This document shows, one piece after another, positions 1 through 8,441 of a stretch of DNA of 22,372 nt. Source of the DNA: an uncultured Bacilli bacterium (GTDB lineage Bacteria > Bacillota_I > Bacilli_A > RF39 > UBA660). The stretch spans positions 1 to 22,372 of the forward strand of contig CANQVY010000004.1 of NCBI GenBank assembly GCA_947627405.1. Reading direction: 5' to 3'. Both the position numbers and the translations under genes were made by a program. Below the pieces are notes generated by a model that saw only the letters and a program-made list of their open reading frames with translations, ran no database searches and was not told the DNA's origin. Numbering within the stretch: the first letter of the stretch is position 1; each line of letters begins with the position of its first letter.

Positions 1-283
1 ATACGACTTATACTGTTGCTCGTGGAGATACATTGTACTCCATTGCTAAAAAATTTAATACTTCCGTAGATGCTATTAAGTCTTTAAATAATCTTTCTTC
101 AAATACTTTAAGTATTGGCCAAGTTTTATATATTCCATCAAACAATATTCAAAATTATACGACTTATACTGTTGCTCGTGGAGATACATTGTACTCCATT
201 GCTAAAAAATTTAATACTTCCGTAGATGCTATTCAATTTTTAAATAATCTTTCTTCAAATACTTTAAGTATTGGCCAAATTTT
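1..283 (+). repeat. Tandem 156-bp repeat encoding LysM modules
   Basis: Bases 1-76 are repeated without change at 157-232. After a few differences the match continues through the stretch encoding LNNLSSNTLSIGQ. The period is 156 bp (52 codons), so the frame is kept. The first copy probably extends upstream of the window. Synonymous positions are also identical, which points to recent duplication or gene conversion rather than selection on the protein alone. Confidence 0.9.
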
Positions 284-299
284 AAAAATACCTAATTAA
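1..299 (+). CDS. LysM-repeat protein, C-terminal part (5' end outside window)
   Basis: The reading frame is open from base 3 to a TAA at 297-299, so the real start lies upstream. Two LysM modules are visible, each with the pattern YTVARGDTLYSIAKKF, then LSSNTLSIGQ and a final hydrophobic residue-Ile-Pro. LysM modules bind N-acetylglucosamine polymers such as peptidoglycan, so this is the wall-binding tail of an exported hydrolase or other wall protein. No catalytic domain is inside the window, so its activity cannot be named. The two modules are nearly identical at DNA level (see the repeat entry). A hairpin terminator overlaps the stop codon. Confidence 0.85.
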   Translation, partial: TTYTVARGDTLYSIAKKFNTSVDAIKSLNNLSSNTLSIGQVLYIPSNNIQNYTTYTVARGDTLYSIAKKFNTSVDAIQFLNNLSSNTLSIGQILKIPN

Positions 300-317
300 T
301 TCATAATAGGTATTTTT
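284..317 (+). terminator. Rho-independent terminator after the LysM gene
   Basis: An 11-bp inverted repeat pairs AAAAATACCTA (284-294) with TAGGTATTTTT (307-317) across a 12-nt loop that contains the stop codon. The A-run and T-run at the two ends allow it to work in both directions. It separates this gene from the convergent minus-strand genes. Confidence 0.75.
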
Positions 318-336
318 ATCATTCAATCAAAAAATT

Positions 337-547
337 TTATTTAAGGGTCTTTCTTTTTTTATTTTCTAATGTTATTTGAATAAAATCACCTTGTTTTGAA
401 TCCTGTATTTTCATATCAGGTATATGATATTTCATTCGTTCAATTAAGTGAAATAATCCTTCTGTTTTTGCTTGATGAATAAAATCTTGTTTTCCTACAA
501 TATGATCATACCATAGCTTATCTTGTTCATATTTCTTTTTCTGCCAT
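337..547 (-). pseudogene. Small unrecognised ORF with an early frameshift
   Basis: A well-placed AGGAG (556-560) lies 8 nt before an ATG at 547, but that frame reads MAEKEI and stops. The neighbouring frame is open for about 69 codons from 544 down to a TAA at 337-339. It reads as a plausible charged small protein, with LWYDHIVGKQDFIHQ near its start and a Lys/Arg-rich C-terminus. Removing one A near the start would join the ATG to this frame. Alternatives are an ATA start at 547-549, a sequencing error in the A-rich run, or a real pseudogene. I do not recognise the family. Confidence 0.45.
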
Positions 548-630
548 ATTCGATTCTCCTAAATATTAAATTTTCTGATTTTAATATAAACTCTTTGTTT
601 GAATTTCCTCATATTTTAACATAAGACAAT

Positions 631-655
631 AAAAAAAAAGCAAGAAACCTTGCTT
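631..655 (-). terminator. Rho-independent terminator of the 660-1214 gene
   Basis: On the minus strand AAGCAAG (655-649) pairs with CTTGCTT (644-638) around a GTTT loop and is followed by an unbroken T-run (down to 631). It lies immediately after the stop of the upstream minus-strand gene. Confidence 0.85.
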
Positions 656-659
656 ACTT

Positions 660-1214
660 TCAATTCTTAGGCCCCTTGATTTTTATTTTTTCTTCAATTT
701 TTTTATCATTTCCTAATATGATTGTATCTTTATCTACAACAATTACTCCATATCTACTTTTAAACTGATAAACCGAATTCGTACAATTTTTCTTTTCTAA
801 ATAATTTTTTAAATTTTCATAATCTACATAGCAAGCCAATCCTGGAACAAGTAAGGAATAAAAATTTCGATAAAATTCATTTGCGTCAAGTGTATCTATT
901 ATTTCCTGTACATCCGTGCCTGGCGAAATATGCATTAGAAAAATTCTATTCTTATCTATAGCTACTAATCCACAGCAAGTAACAATTCCATAGGTTATCA
1001 ATATTTCTTGTTGATTTTTTACATAAAAATCATCCATTGCAAGAGTAATGACTTTTCTTTCTTTTGGATAATGATAGATATAATGATCTAAACCATTTTG
1101 AATTGTTGTTGCTGCTTTTATTTCTCCGAAAGTTCCTTTTAATTTTTTACGATATGAACATAAATTAGAAAATTGAAGTAAATTTACATGACCGTTTTGT
1201 AGATTTAATTTCAT
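660..1214 (-). CDS. Hypothetical protein, possible CheD-like fold
   Basis: This 184-aa protein has no signal peptide or membrane segment. It has an AAGGAG site about 9 nt before its ATG. A central segment, GIVTCCGLVAI followed by FLMHISPG, has the Cys-then-His spacing of CheD-like deamidases (about residues 76-101). The match is weak and no chemotaxis genes are nearby, so a deamidase role is only a guess. It is a single-gene transcript judging by the terminator after it. I do not recognise the family with confidence. Confidence 0.7.
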   Translation of the reverse strand: MKLNLQNGHVNLLQFSNLCSYRKKLKGTFGEIKAATTIQNGLDHYIYHYPKERKVITLAMDDFYVKNQQEILITYGIVTCCGLVAIDKNRIFLMHISPGTDVQEIIDTLDANEFYRNFYSLLVPGLACYVDYENLKNYLEKKNCTNSVYQFKSRYGVIVVDKDTIILGNDKKIEEKIKIKGPKN

Positions 1215-1291
1215 AAAGAACTGCTCCTTAATAAGTTATAAATTCACTCCCAAATCTATTCTTTTTATTTATATTAATTCTATCCTATCAA

Positions 1292-1909
1292 TTATAAAAC
1301 GATTTCTATTTCAATATTTTTATCCACGTATTCACTAAATACTTTTTCATCTTCTTTTGTCCCTATAACCATATTATAGTGAATTGGTATTGCCTTTTTA
1401 GGTTTTATCTTATTAACAAATTCTGCGGCTTCTTTTGCATCCATTGTGTAAGTTCCTCCTATTGGTATAAATGCAACATCACATTTTATATTTTCATTTT
1501 CCTCTAATGCATCTGTATCTCCCGGAATATAATATTTAATTTTTTCTATAGTGATCAAATAACCTAGCCAATTATTTTGTTTTGGATGAAAACTTTTTTC
1601 TTTATTGTAAGCTCTTAATGTTCTAAAATGAAATGTATCTATACTATATTCTTTATTAGGTTCTACAAGTAAAATTTGTTCATCTTGAAAACCTATTTCT
1701 TGACAAATAGGTTTTATATCTTTTGGTCCAATGATCCTTGTAGAATCTTTTTTAATATTTTTTATTGTCTCTTGATCAAAATGATCCCAATGGGTATGTG
1801 TTATAAATATATAATCTGCATCGTGAATTGCTTTTATTTGAATTGGATCAAAATAAATGGTGGTTTTTCCCTTTACTTTAATGCTGCTTTGTGCGTTAAC
1901 GATAATCAT
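1292..1909 (-). CDS. MBL-fold metal-dependent hydrolase (UlaG-like)
   Basis: The protein has 205 aa and belongs to the metallo-beta-lactamase fold group with a simple core (Lactamase_B_3/UlaG-like). The metal-binding signature HTHWDH is visible at about residues 38-43, followed by GDTD at about 130-133 and a late His in PIHYN at about 176-179. These supply the ligands expected for a binuclear metal site. An AAGGAG lies 7 nt before the ATG. The substrate cannot be told: relatives act on phosphodiesters, lactones or phospholipids. It is cytoplasmic, with no signal peptide. The DUF362 gene ends 41 bp upstream and may be co-transcribed. Confidence 0.85.
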   Translation of the reverse strand: MIIVNAQSSIKVKGKTTIYFDPIQIKAIHDADYIFITHTHWDHFDQETIKNIKKDSTRIIGPKDIKPICQEIGFQDEQILLVEPNKEYSIDTFHFRTLRAYNKEKSFHPKQNNWLGYLITIEKIKYYIPGDTDALEENENIKCDVAFIPIGGTYTMDAKEAAEFVNKIKPKKAIPIHYNMVIGTKEDEKVFSEYVDKNIEIEIVL

Positions 1910-1950
1910 TGTTAGTCTCCTTAAAATATAATGTTTTCACCTTTTAACTT

Positions 1951-2841
1951 TTATTCATCAATGTTAATGATCTCATATGATCTTGTTCCAATGCCGAGTC
2001 TTTCTGCTTCTTCTACAGTATGTATTGCATGTTTTTCATTCATTCTATTAACTAGGGATTTTTTTCCTATATCCATAGAATTTATGATTTGATCATAACA
2101 GCATTGATCAATAGCTACTGGATCCAAAGATGCAAAAATACCAATATCTTGCATTTCAGGGTCCGCAGGATTTGAATCACAATCACAATCAATAGAAATA
2201 TTATTTGCTACATTGATATAGGCCATGTTTTCTTGACCAAAAAAAGTAACAATTGATTTATCAGCCTCAGCCATACTTTCTAAAAATCCATCTTGATCCC
2301 CTACATGATTCCACATTTCATCAGGATCTTTAGTAATACCAACTGAATGAATCCAAGCTTTTCCATTACGAGATGCAACGCCAATACTCATATTTTTTAA
2401 AGCTCCTCCAAATCCTCCCATAGCATGTCCTTTAAAATGTGATAGCATCAACATAGAATCATAATTCTTTAAATGTGTTCCAACATAATTTTTACCATTT
2501 AAATGCTTGCCACCCTCAAAATGAATTTCCATTTCTCCATCTTCATCCATAATATCGCAAGGGGCAATATCCATGAATCCATGATCTTTGATTGCTTTCC
2601 AGTGGTTCTTTGCATCAAATCGTTTTCCTCTATATGCGGTACAACACTCAACAATAGTCCCATTTAATTTTTTTACTAAACCCTTTATTAAATTCGGATT
2701 TAAAAAATTATGTCCTCCTGGTTCTCCTGTTGATATTTTTACTGCAACTTTCCCTTGTAGTTCAGTATTTAATGCTTCGTAAATTTTTATTAACCCTTCA
2801 TTACTGATATCTTTTGTAAAATATACTTTTGCTTTTTCCAT
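1951..2841 (-). CDS. DUF362 domain-containing protein
   Basis: This 296-aa protein has the DUF362 layout: an N-terminal KVAVKISTGEPGG region, a central LSHFKGHAMGGFGGALKN motif (about residues 133-150), and a C-terminal FASLDPVAIDQCCYD segment. DUF362 proteins are common in anaerobes and often carry ferredoxin domains. This one has no CxxCxxCxxxC cluster, only scattered Cys such as DCDCD. The function is unknown. A strong AGGAGG precedes the ATG. It may form a short transcript with the MBL hydrolase gene downstream. Confidence 0.85.
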   Translation of the reverse strand: MEKAKVYFTKDISNEGLIKIYEALNTELQGKVAVKISTGEPGGHNFLNPNLIKGLVKKLNGTIVECCTAYRGKRFDAKNHWKAIKDHGFMDIAPCDIMDEDGEMEIHFEGGKHLNGKNYVGTHLKNYDSMLMLSHFKGHAMGGFGGALKNMSIGVASRNGKAWIHSVGITKDPDEMWNHVGDQDGFLESMAEADKSIVTFFGQENMAYINVANNISIDCDCDSNPADPEMQDIGIFASLDPVAIDQCCYDQIINSMDIGKKSLVNRMNEKHAIHTVEEAERLGIGTRSYEIINIDE

Positions 2842-2881
2842 GATTTCATCCCTCCTCTTTTCTTTTTAAATATCTATATTT

Positions 2882-2887
2882 AGTATA
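2882..2887 (-). promoter_or_regulatory. Candidate extended -10 for the DUF362 gene
   Basis: On the minus strand TGGTATACT gives a TGn-extended -10 element about 40 nt before the start codon. No convincing -35 is present, as expected for an extended -10. A+T richness makes chance matches common. Confidence 0.35.
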
Positions 2888-2919
2888 CCATATATAAAAT
2901 ATAATATTAACCCTATATT

Positions 2920-3798
2920 TTATTTGTTTTTTTCGGCAGGATTCACATGTATCATACAATGTTTTATTTCTTTTATTTTTTTTTCCAACTCACCATGTAT
3001 TTCTTCAGCAATTTTATGTGATTCTTCCAATGTCATTGTTTTATCTAATGCTATTTCACAATCAACATAGATTTTAGGACCAAATAATCTTGTTTTTAGC
3101 ATATCAATATTTATTACGTTTTTATTACTATATATAATTTTTCGCATTTTTTGTTCCATTTTTGGATTACAAGATTTATCAATCATTTTATTCATTGCGT
3201 CTTTAAATATGTCAAGAGAAACTTTAATGATGAATAATGCAATTATAACACTGGCTAAACTATCTAAAAATTTCACTCCACACATTGAACCTATAATTCC
3301 AAATAATGCTCCAATACTACTTAACGCATCACTTCTATGATGCCATGCATCTGCTTTTAAGGCATCACTTTTTAACTTTTTAGCAAATTTCATTGTATAC
3401 CAATACATTAATTCTTTTATTACAATGGATACTATGGCAATGATTAATGAAAAAAAATTAGGTAAATAGTGTATATACCGATGATGAAGAATATCATCTA
3501 TTCCATGATATCCTATGAAAATACTTACTAAAAATAGCATATATGAAAGTAGTAGTGCAGCAATACATTCAAATTTTTCATGTCCATAAGGATGTTCACG
3601 ATCACTCTTTTTTGAAGCCATTTTTACACCAATGATCACAATAATTGTTGATAATACATCGCTAAGTGAATGAATGGCATCACTAATCATAGCCTTTGAT
3701 TTCCCAAGCCAACCGGCCATTAGTTTCAAAACGGATAACAAGGTGTTGCTGAATATAGTCACGTATGAAACTTTTATTATTATTTTTTCTCGATTCAT
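2920..3798 (-). CDS. Cation diffusion facilitator (CDF) transporter
   Basis: This 292-aa membrane protein matches the CDF family, which exports divalent metals such as Zn, Mn, Fe or Co by proton exchange. Six hydrophobic segments fill the first two thirds. The metal-site motifs are HSLSD (about residues 43-47) and HHRSD (about 152-156), on the two helices that form the transport site. The hydrophilic C-terminal third (about 205-292) is the usual cytoplasmic metal-sensing domain. GAGGG lies before the ATG. The metal cannot be assigned from sequence alone. The next upstream operon ends in a terminator, so this gene is probably transcribed separately. Confidence 0.92.
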   Translation of the reverse strand: MNREKIIIKVSYVTIFSNTLLSVLKLMAGWLGKSKAMISDAIHSLSDVLSTIIVIIGVKMASKKSDREHPYGHEKFECIAALLLSYMLFLVSIFIGYHGIDDILHHRYIHYLPNFFSLIIAIVSIVIKELMYWYTMKFAKKLKSDALKADAWHHRSDALSSIGALFGIIGSMCGVKFLDSLASVIIALFIIKVSLDIFKDAMNKMIDKSCNPKMEQKMRKIIYSNKNVINIDMLKTRLFGPKIYVDCEIALDKTMTLEESHKIAEEIHGELEKKIKEIKHCMIHVNPAEKNK

Positions 3799-3842
3799 AT
3801 TTTTTCCCTCTTTATATTGTATGTATAATTCTTACAATAAAT

Positions 3843-3867
3843 AAAAAATCTATAAAATAGATTTTTT
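3843..3867 (-). terminator. Terminator at the end of the prfB-ftsEX-M23 operon
   Basis: An 11-bp perfect stem pairs AAAAAATCTAT (3843-3853) with ATAGATTTTTT (3857-3867) across a 3-nt loop. Its T-rich tail works in the minus direction just after the peptidase stop codon. Confidence 0.8.
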
Positions 3868-3880
3868 ATTTCTTATTATT

Positions 3881-5077
3881 CTATCTTCTAGACCAAGAAT
3901 TTGGTAATTTAATTAATGTTTTTGCCCCTAGAAATCCATTATTAAATTTTTTCTTAATATATTTTGTCCATTTTCCCCAAGTAGAACAATTTTTGTCTGT
4001 AGCATCATAAAGCCTACAATCAGCAACTTCTAGATGCAAATGTGTTCCAAAAGCATATCCAGTATGCCCCATATATCCTATATATGTATTTGGAGTTACT
4101 TTCATTCCTACATAGATATTCGGACTATAAGAACTTAAGTGGCAATAGAAAGATGTCCATTTTTTTCCATTCATATCTGTATGATAAATAATTACAATTA
4201 ATGCTCCATATATATCTGTTGTTATGGCAGAAATTGTTCCAGATGCTATAGGATAAATTTTTTCACCTGTACCTTTGGAACTCCATATATCTGTTCCATA
4301 ATGGAACCCATCAATATTAATTTCCGACCAACCAACAGTTTGTGATATATTTCCTCGTACTGTCGGCCTATACCATCCAGCTACTACATTTTCTTTAGCA
4401 CAATCAATTCCAATTCTATCGCTAGCTTTACATCCTTGTTTCCTATAATAATTTACTTGATCTTGATAAATTTTTAATTGATCAGAAGCCCGAACAGATC
4501 CTTCTTGCAATTCAACAACCTGACCTTCTAGCGTTTTAATTTGAGCTTTCAAGTTTACTTGTTTTTGTTTTAATTGTTGTGTTTTTTTATTTAAACTTTT
4601 TTCTCTTTTCTTATTTTTTTCGATCAAAGCTTCTAATTCTTTAGTTACTTTTTCATTATGTTCAGTAAGTTGTTCCACTACGGAAACTCTATAAATTAAA
4701 TCTGTAATAGAATCTGCTCCAAATATATATTCTAAATATGTATTTTCCCCTTGAGCAATTTGATAATATTCAAAAAGTTGTTTCGTTTCTAAACTCTTTT
4801 TTTTAATTTCTTTATTGCTTTCTTCAATTTCTTCTTTTAAATCTATTATTTCATTCGATATATCTTTAATTTCTTGTTGGGCCGCTGTAATTGCATTTTG
4901 TGCAGCAGCAATTTCTCCTTCTGTTTTATTAATAGATGCATTTGCATCGTTTATTTCTTTCTGGTATTGATTTACTTTATCGATATATTGCTGCAATGTT
5001 GTTGCACTAACACTTATCGGTAGTAATAGAGTAGAAAGGCTAACAACAATCATGACCCATAGAATATTTTTTTTCAT
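3881..5077 (-). CDS. Secreted coiled-coil M23 peptidase, FtsEX partner
   Basis: This 398-aa protein has a signal peptide (about residues 1-25, ending SVSA). A long coiled coil follows (about 28-205, rich in Gln/Glu/Lys). The C-terminal M23 (LytM) domain spans about 240-355. Zinc ligands and catalytic residues look intact: H259 and D263 in HYGTD, H313 in YCHLSS, and H346/H348 in THLHLE. Architecture and position match the FtsEX-controlled wall hydrolases or activators (EnvC in proteobacteria, PcsB in streptococci). PcsB carries a CHAP domain; here the domain is M23. Its ATG overlaps the ftsX stop as TAATG, so the two are translationally coupled. The inferred role is septal peptidoglycan cleavage driven by FtsEX. 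Confidence 0.9.
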   Translation of the reverse strand: MKKNILWVMIVVSLSTLLLPISVSATTLQQYIDKVNQYQKEINDANASINKTEGEIAAAQNAITAAQQEIKDISNEIIDLKEEIEESNKEIKKKSLETKQLFEYYQIAQGENTYLEYIFGADSITDLIYRVSVVEQLTEHNEKVTKELEALIEKNKKREKSLNKKTQQLKQKQVNLKAQIKTLEGQVVELQEGSVRASDQLKIYQDQVNYYRKQGCKASDRIGIDCAKENVVAGWYRPTVRGNISQTVGWSEINIDGFHYGTDIWSSKGTGEKIYPIASGTISAITTDIYGALIVIIYHTDMNGKKWTSFYCHLSSYSPNIYVGMKVTPNTYIGYMGHTGYAFGTHLHLEVADCRLYDATDKNCSTWGKWTKYIKKKFNNGFLGAKTLIKLPNSWSRR

Positions 5078-5976
5078 TATACTTTCAAATACTTTCTAAC
5101 TGCTCTGGCACTACCTACCATACCAACAAGCATTCCAATTACTAATACAATTAGTGAAGACAAGTATACAAATGGTTCAGGTTGAAGTAATTTAATTAAA
5201 TTCGAATATAATACACCACCTAAATAATTATATAATGCCGTATATCCATAAATAATGACTATAATTGGTATAATGGAACCAATAAATCCCAATATTAATC
5301 CTTCAATTAGAAAAGGCACTTTTATAGATGTGTTAGAAGCTCCAACCAATCGCATAATGGAAATTTCTCTTTTTCTAGAGAAAATTGTTAATTTGATTGT
5401 ATTGATAATCAAAAAGATCGTTACTACAATTAAAGCAATTACAACAATTACAGCTGCTTTTTGAACCATAGTAAATGCAGATATTAAGTTATCAACCATT
5501 TCTTCCCCATATTTTACTACGGCCACTTTATCCATTTTTCGAATTTGTTCTGCTGTAGATTCAATTTTTTCGATGTCTTTTACTTTTGCTTGAAATGAAT
5601 CTTTCAACGGATTATCTTTTTCATCCCAAGTAGACATTGTCCCTTTGAAAAATTCTGATTCCTGCATCATTTCATTTTTTGATGTTGTTTTAGATTTAAA
5701 TTTTAATTCATCAATATTTTCTAGTTTATTTATATTCTCAGTTAATGTAGATATTTGACTTTCTGTTACATCAGCATCTAAAAATATAACCATGGTAACA
5801 TCCTGTTCTATTTCTGTTGTAAAATTTTTTAAGTTAAAGGATGCAATTATTGAAATTCCAACAATAATTAAAGTAATTGTTATACACGTGATGGATGCTA
5901 AAGATAATGAAAAATTTCTAAATACACTTTTAAACGCATCACGTATATGTCTTTTTAACATTCTAAATAGCTTCAC
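5077..5976 (-). CDS. ftsX: Cell division ABC transporter permease FtsX
   Basis: The protein has 299 aa and the FtsX topology: an N-terminal membrane segment (about residues 22-48), a large extracellular loop (about 50-170) and three more helices (about 172-196, 222-246, 268-292). FtsX moves no known substrate. It relays ATP hydrolysis by FtsE across the membrane to a wall hydrolase, here probably the M23 protein encoded directly downstream. The start overlaps the end of ftsE by 14 nt and the stop overlaps the next ATG by 1 nt, so the three genes form one unit. Confidence 0.95.
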   Translation of the reverse strand: MKLFRMLKRHIRDAFKSVFRNFSLSLASITCITITLIIVGISIIASFNLKNFTTEIEQDVTMVIFLDADVTESQISTLTENINKLENIDELKFKSKTTSKNEMMQESEFFKGTMSTWDEKDNPLKDSFQAKVKDIEKIESTAEQIRKMDKVAVVKYGEEMVDNLISAFTMVQKAAVIVVIALIVVTIFLIINTIKLTIFSRKREISIMRLVGASNTSIKVPFLIEGLILGFIGSIIPIIVIIYGYTALYNYLGGVLYSNLIKLLQPEPFVYLSSLIVLVIGMLVGMVGSARAVRKYLKV

Positions 5977-6661
5977 TGCAGTAGCCCCCTTTCTCTATAT
6001 CTTTAACTAATCTTCCATCTTTTAGAGCTACTACTCTCTTTTTCATTTTATTGACTATATCCTTATCATGCGTAGCCATTATTATCGTTGTTCCCATCTC
6101 TTTATTAATAGCATCTAAAATTTCCATAATTTCTTTACTTCTTTCTGGATCCAAGTTACCTGTTGGTTCATCACACAATAATAATTTTGGATTGTTTACA
6201 ATGGCTCTTGCTATAGCTACTCTTTGTTGCTCCCCTCCAGAAAGTTGATCAGGATAGTTATGAACTTTGCTCTTCAATCCTACCATTTCTATAGCCTTTA
6301 ATGTTTTTCTTCTAATCTCTTCTTTTTTTGCACCAATTGTTTCTAGGGCAAATGCAACATTCTCATATACATTTTGTTTTGGTAATAATCTATAATCTTG
6401 AAATACAATTCCAAGTTTTCGTCTTAATACATAGACTTTACTATTTCTTAATTTAGCAACATTTACTCCACCAACTATAATCTCTCCTAAAGTTGGTTTT
6501 TCTTCACGATACAGCATTTTAATTAAAGTGCTTTTTCCACTACCACTTCCACCAATTATAAAAACGAAATCCCCTTTTTTGATAGAAAGGTTTAAATTAT
6601 TGATTGCAGTTACTCCGTTTTTATATTGTTTTTTCACATTATTTATTCTTATTAGATCCAT
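5963..6661 (-). CDS. ftsE: Cell division ATP-binding protein FtsE
   Basis: This ABC ATPase of about 232 aa has a Walker A GGSGSGKS, a Q-loop region VFQDYRLL, the signature LSGGEQQR and a Walker B LLLCDEPTG followed by the switch His in ATHD. It pairs with FtsX at the division site. I place the start at the ATG at 6661 because AAGGTGG lies 5 nt upstream. A GTG 9 nt further upstream is in frame but has no ribosome binding site. The gene sits 61 bp after yitT and overlaps ftsX, in the prfB-ftsE-ftsX order common in Bacillota. Confidence 0.95.
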   Translation of the reverse strand: MDLIRINNVKKQYKNGVTAINNLNLSIKKGDFVFIIGGSGSGKSTLIKMLYREEKPTLGEIIVGGVNVAKLRNSKVYVLRRKLGIVFQDYRLLPKQNVYENVAFALETIGAKKEEIRRKTLKAIEMVGLKSKVHNYPDQLSGGEQQRVAIARAIVNNPKLLLCDEPTGNLDPERSKEIMEILDAINKEMGTTIIMATHDKDIVNKMKKRVVALKDGRLVKDIEKGGYCSEAI

Positions 6662-6722
6662 TTTTACCACCTTACTATAACATTATAACATATATTTACA
6701 ATTTTTTTACTTCCAATTTTAT

Positions 6723-7550
6723 CTAATATGTTATTTTTGCGTCATAGCTGTTTCTAATTAGAAAGAAAGCTTGTTGATCTATCTCTTTTATAAATTTTTT
6801 TAGAGCATAGTATTCTTCTGTTTTAATCGCTGTTATAATTAAAAATTTTTTATTTGTTGTTTCTATTTTTGTATAAGTTCTTTTTAATTTTTGCACAATA
6901 TAATTTTCAACCAAATCATTTTCTTTAGTAATAATTTCAAAACATTTATATTTAGAACGGTTTAATATGAATCTATCTACTACATAACTATTGATATAAA
7001 GAATAATCACTGCATACAAAATATTATTTAAACTAATAGTTAGTCCACCTATAACTACAATTATTGTATTCATAATAAACATGCTTTTGCTATAAGAAAT
7101 CTTATAATATTTATATAAGATATTACTTAAAATATTAATTCCTCCATTGTTAAATTCAAGTTTGATTATCATGCCATTCGTAATTCCACTTATAATTCCA
7201 ATATAAATAGAAGCAAGTAACAAATCATTTATATTTAGCGATATAAATCTGGCAATAGGATAAGAAAATTTAACGAAAAGGGGATAAAAAATAGAAGCAT
7301 AAATACTACTAATCGTTTGTTCTTTATCCAAAAATAGAAAACTTAAAAGTAAGAAAAAAAGAGAAAGAATGATTAATGTAATAAAAGGACGTATTTTAAA
7401 AATGGTTTCAAACAATACAGCTACTCCATTATTCCCACCTAAAACTATTTTTAAGGGTAAAATCAAAATATTAAAAGAAAGTGCAGCAACAAATAAAGCA
7501 ATTGTTAACTTTATATATCGAATGATCCCCTTTTTCTGTTTTTTAAACAT
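6723..7550 (-). CDS. YitT family membrane protein (second copy)
   Basis: This 275-aa protein has about five or six hydrophobic segments in residues 15-195 and a soluble C-terminal domain (about 205-275) of the DUF2179 type. The family's GG-rich segment appears here as LGGNNGVAVL. It is a diverged paralogue of the gene immediately upstream, and its ATG overlaps that gene's stop as TAATG. YitT proteins are widespread in Bacillota and their transport or signalling role is not established. The glycine-rich loop at about 132-138 is EFNNGG where the other copy has GYTTGGTD, so this copy is the more diverged of the two. Confidence 0.85.
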   Translation of the reverse strand: MFKKQKKGIIRYIKLTIALFVAALSFNILILPLKIVLGGNNGVAVLFETIFKIRPFITLIILSLFFLLLSFLFLDKEQTISSIYASIFYPLFVKFSYPIARFISLNINDLLLASIYIGIISGITNGMIIKLEFNNGGINILSNILYKYYKISYSKSMFIMNTIIVVIGGLTISLNNILYAVIILYINSYVVDRFILNRSKYKCFEIITKENDLVENYIVQKLKRTYTKIETTNKKFLIITAIKTEEYYALKKFIKEIDQQAFFLIRNSYDAKITY

Positions 7551-8440
7551 TATTCAGCACCTAACACTTCATAAGCATCTGTTACAATAAAAAATGCGTC
7601 TTTATCAATTTCTAATATAGCTTCTTTTAATTTGAAATATTCTTTTGTTGGAATAATACACATAATTACATTTTGTTTTTTCTTACTGTATCCACCAATG
7701 CCTTCTAAAATAGTTAAAGTATGTTTTAAATATTTCAAAATATATTCCTTTACTCCTTTTTCTTCATCTGTAATAATATAAAACGCTTTACTATCTGATA
7801 TACCAAGAACCACCTTATCCGTCAAAACACTTGTAATGTATAACACAATTAATGCATATAAAAATTTTGTTGGTCCAAACACAAATATACCTGCCGTTAA
7901 AATAATTCCATCAGTAAAGACCAGTGCTTTTCCTAAACTCATTTTTCCATATTTTGATACGATTTGATTTAAAATATCTGTTCCTCCTGTTGTATATCCA
8001 GCCCTAAAAATAAGTCCACTGCCAAAACCATAAATAACCGCAGCAAATAACATCACTAATAATAAATCGGTTTTATCAAAATGCAAAAAAAGAGTAAAAT
8101 GAGCTGTTAATTTAACAAAGATTGGATATAGAATAGTACCCAATAACGAATTAAATGTTCTTTCTTTGCCAAGAAATAAATAACTTATAATTAACAAAAG
8201 AATTGATAAAATGGTAATTACCAATGACGGATCTATTCCAAAAAAATGATTTATAATTATAGAAATGCCACTTACCCCACCAAAAACAATATCATTTGGA
8301 AGAAAAAAACAATTAAAACTCACCGCAATTAAAAATACACCTATAATTAATTCAATATATCTTCGTATTTTGTATTTTTGATTTATTCTTTGAAAAAACG
8401 CATCATCGATTTTTATTTTTTTTCTTCCAAATTTAAACAT
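7550..8440 (-). CDS. YitT family membrane protein (first copy)
   Basis: This 296-aa protein has the full YitT layout: a short cytoplasmic N-terminus, membrane helices, the motifs VFGGVSGIS (about residues 51-59) and YTTGGTDILNQI (about 151-162), and a C-terminal DUF2179 domain (about 222-296) ending AYEVLG. The start ATG follows the prfB stop by one base, with AAGGGGATCG acting as ribosome binding site inside the end of prfB. The molecular function of the family is unknown. Co-transcription with prfB and ftsEX is inferred from spacing. Confidence 0.9.
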   Translation of the reverse strand: MFKFGRKKIKIDDAFFQRINQKYKIRRYIELIIGVFLIAVSFNCFFLPNDIVFGGVSGISIIINHFFGIDPSLVITILSILLLIISYLFLGKERTFNSLLGTILYPIFVKLTAHFTLFLHFDKTDLLLVMLFAAVIYGFGSGLIFRAGYTTGGTDILNQIVSKYGKMSLGKALVFTDGIILTAGIFVFGPTKFLYALIVLYITSVLTDKVVLGISDSKAFYIITDEEKGVKEYILKYLKHTLTILEGIGGYSKKKQNVIMCIIPTKEYFKLKEAILEIDKDAFFIVTDAYEVLGAE

Positions 8441-8441
8441 A

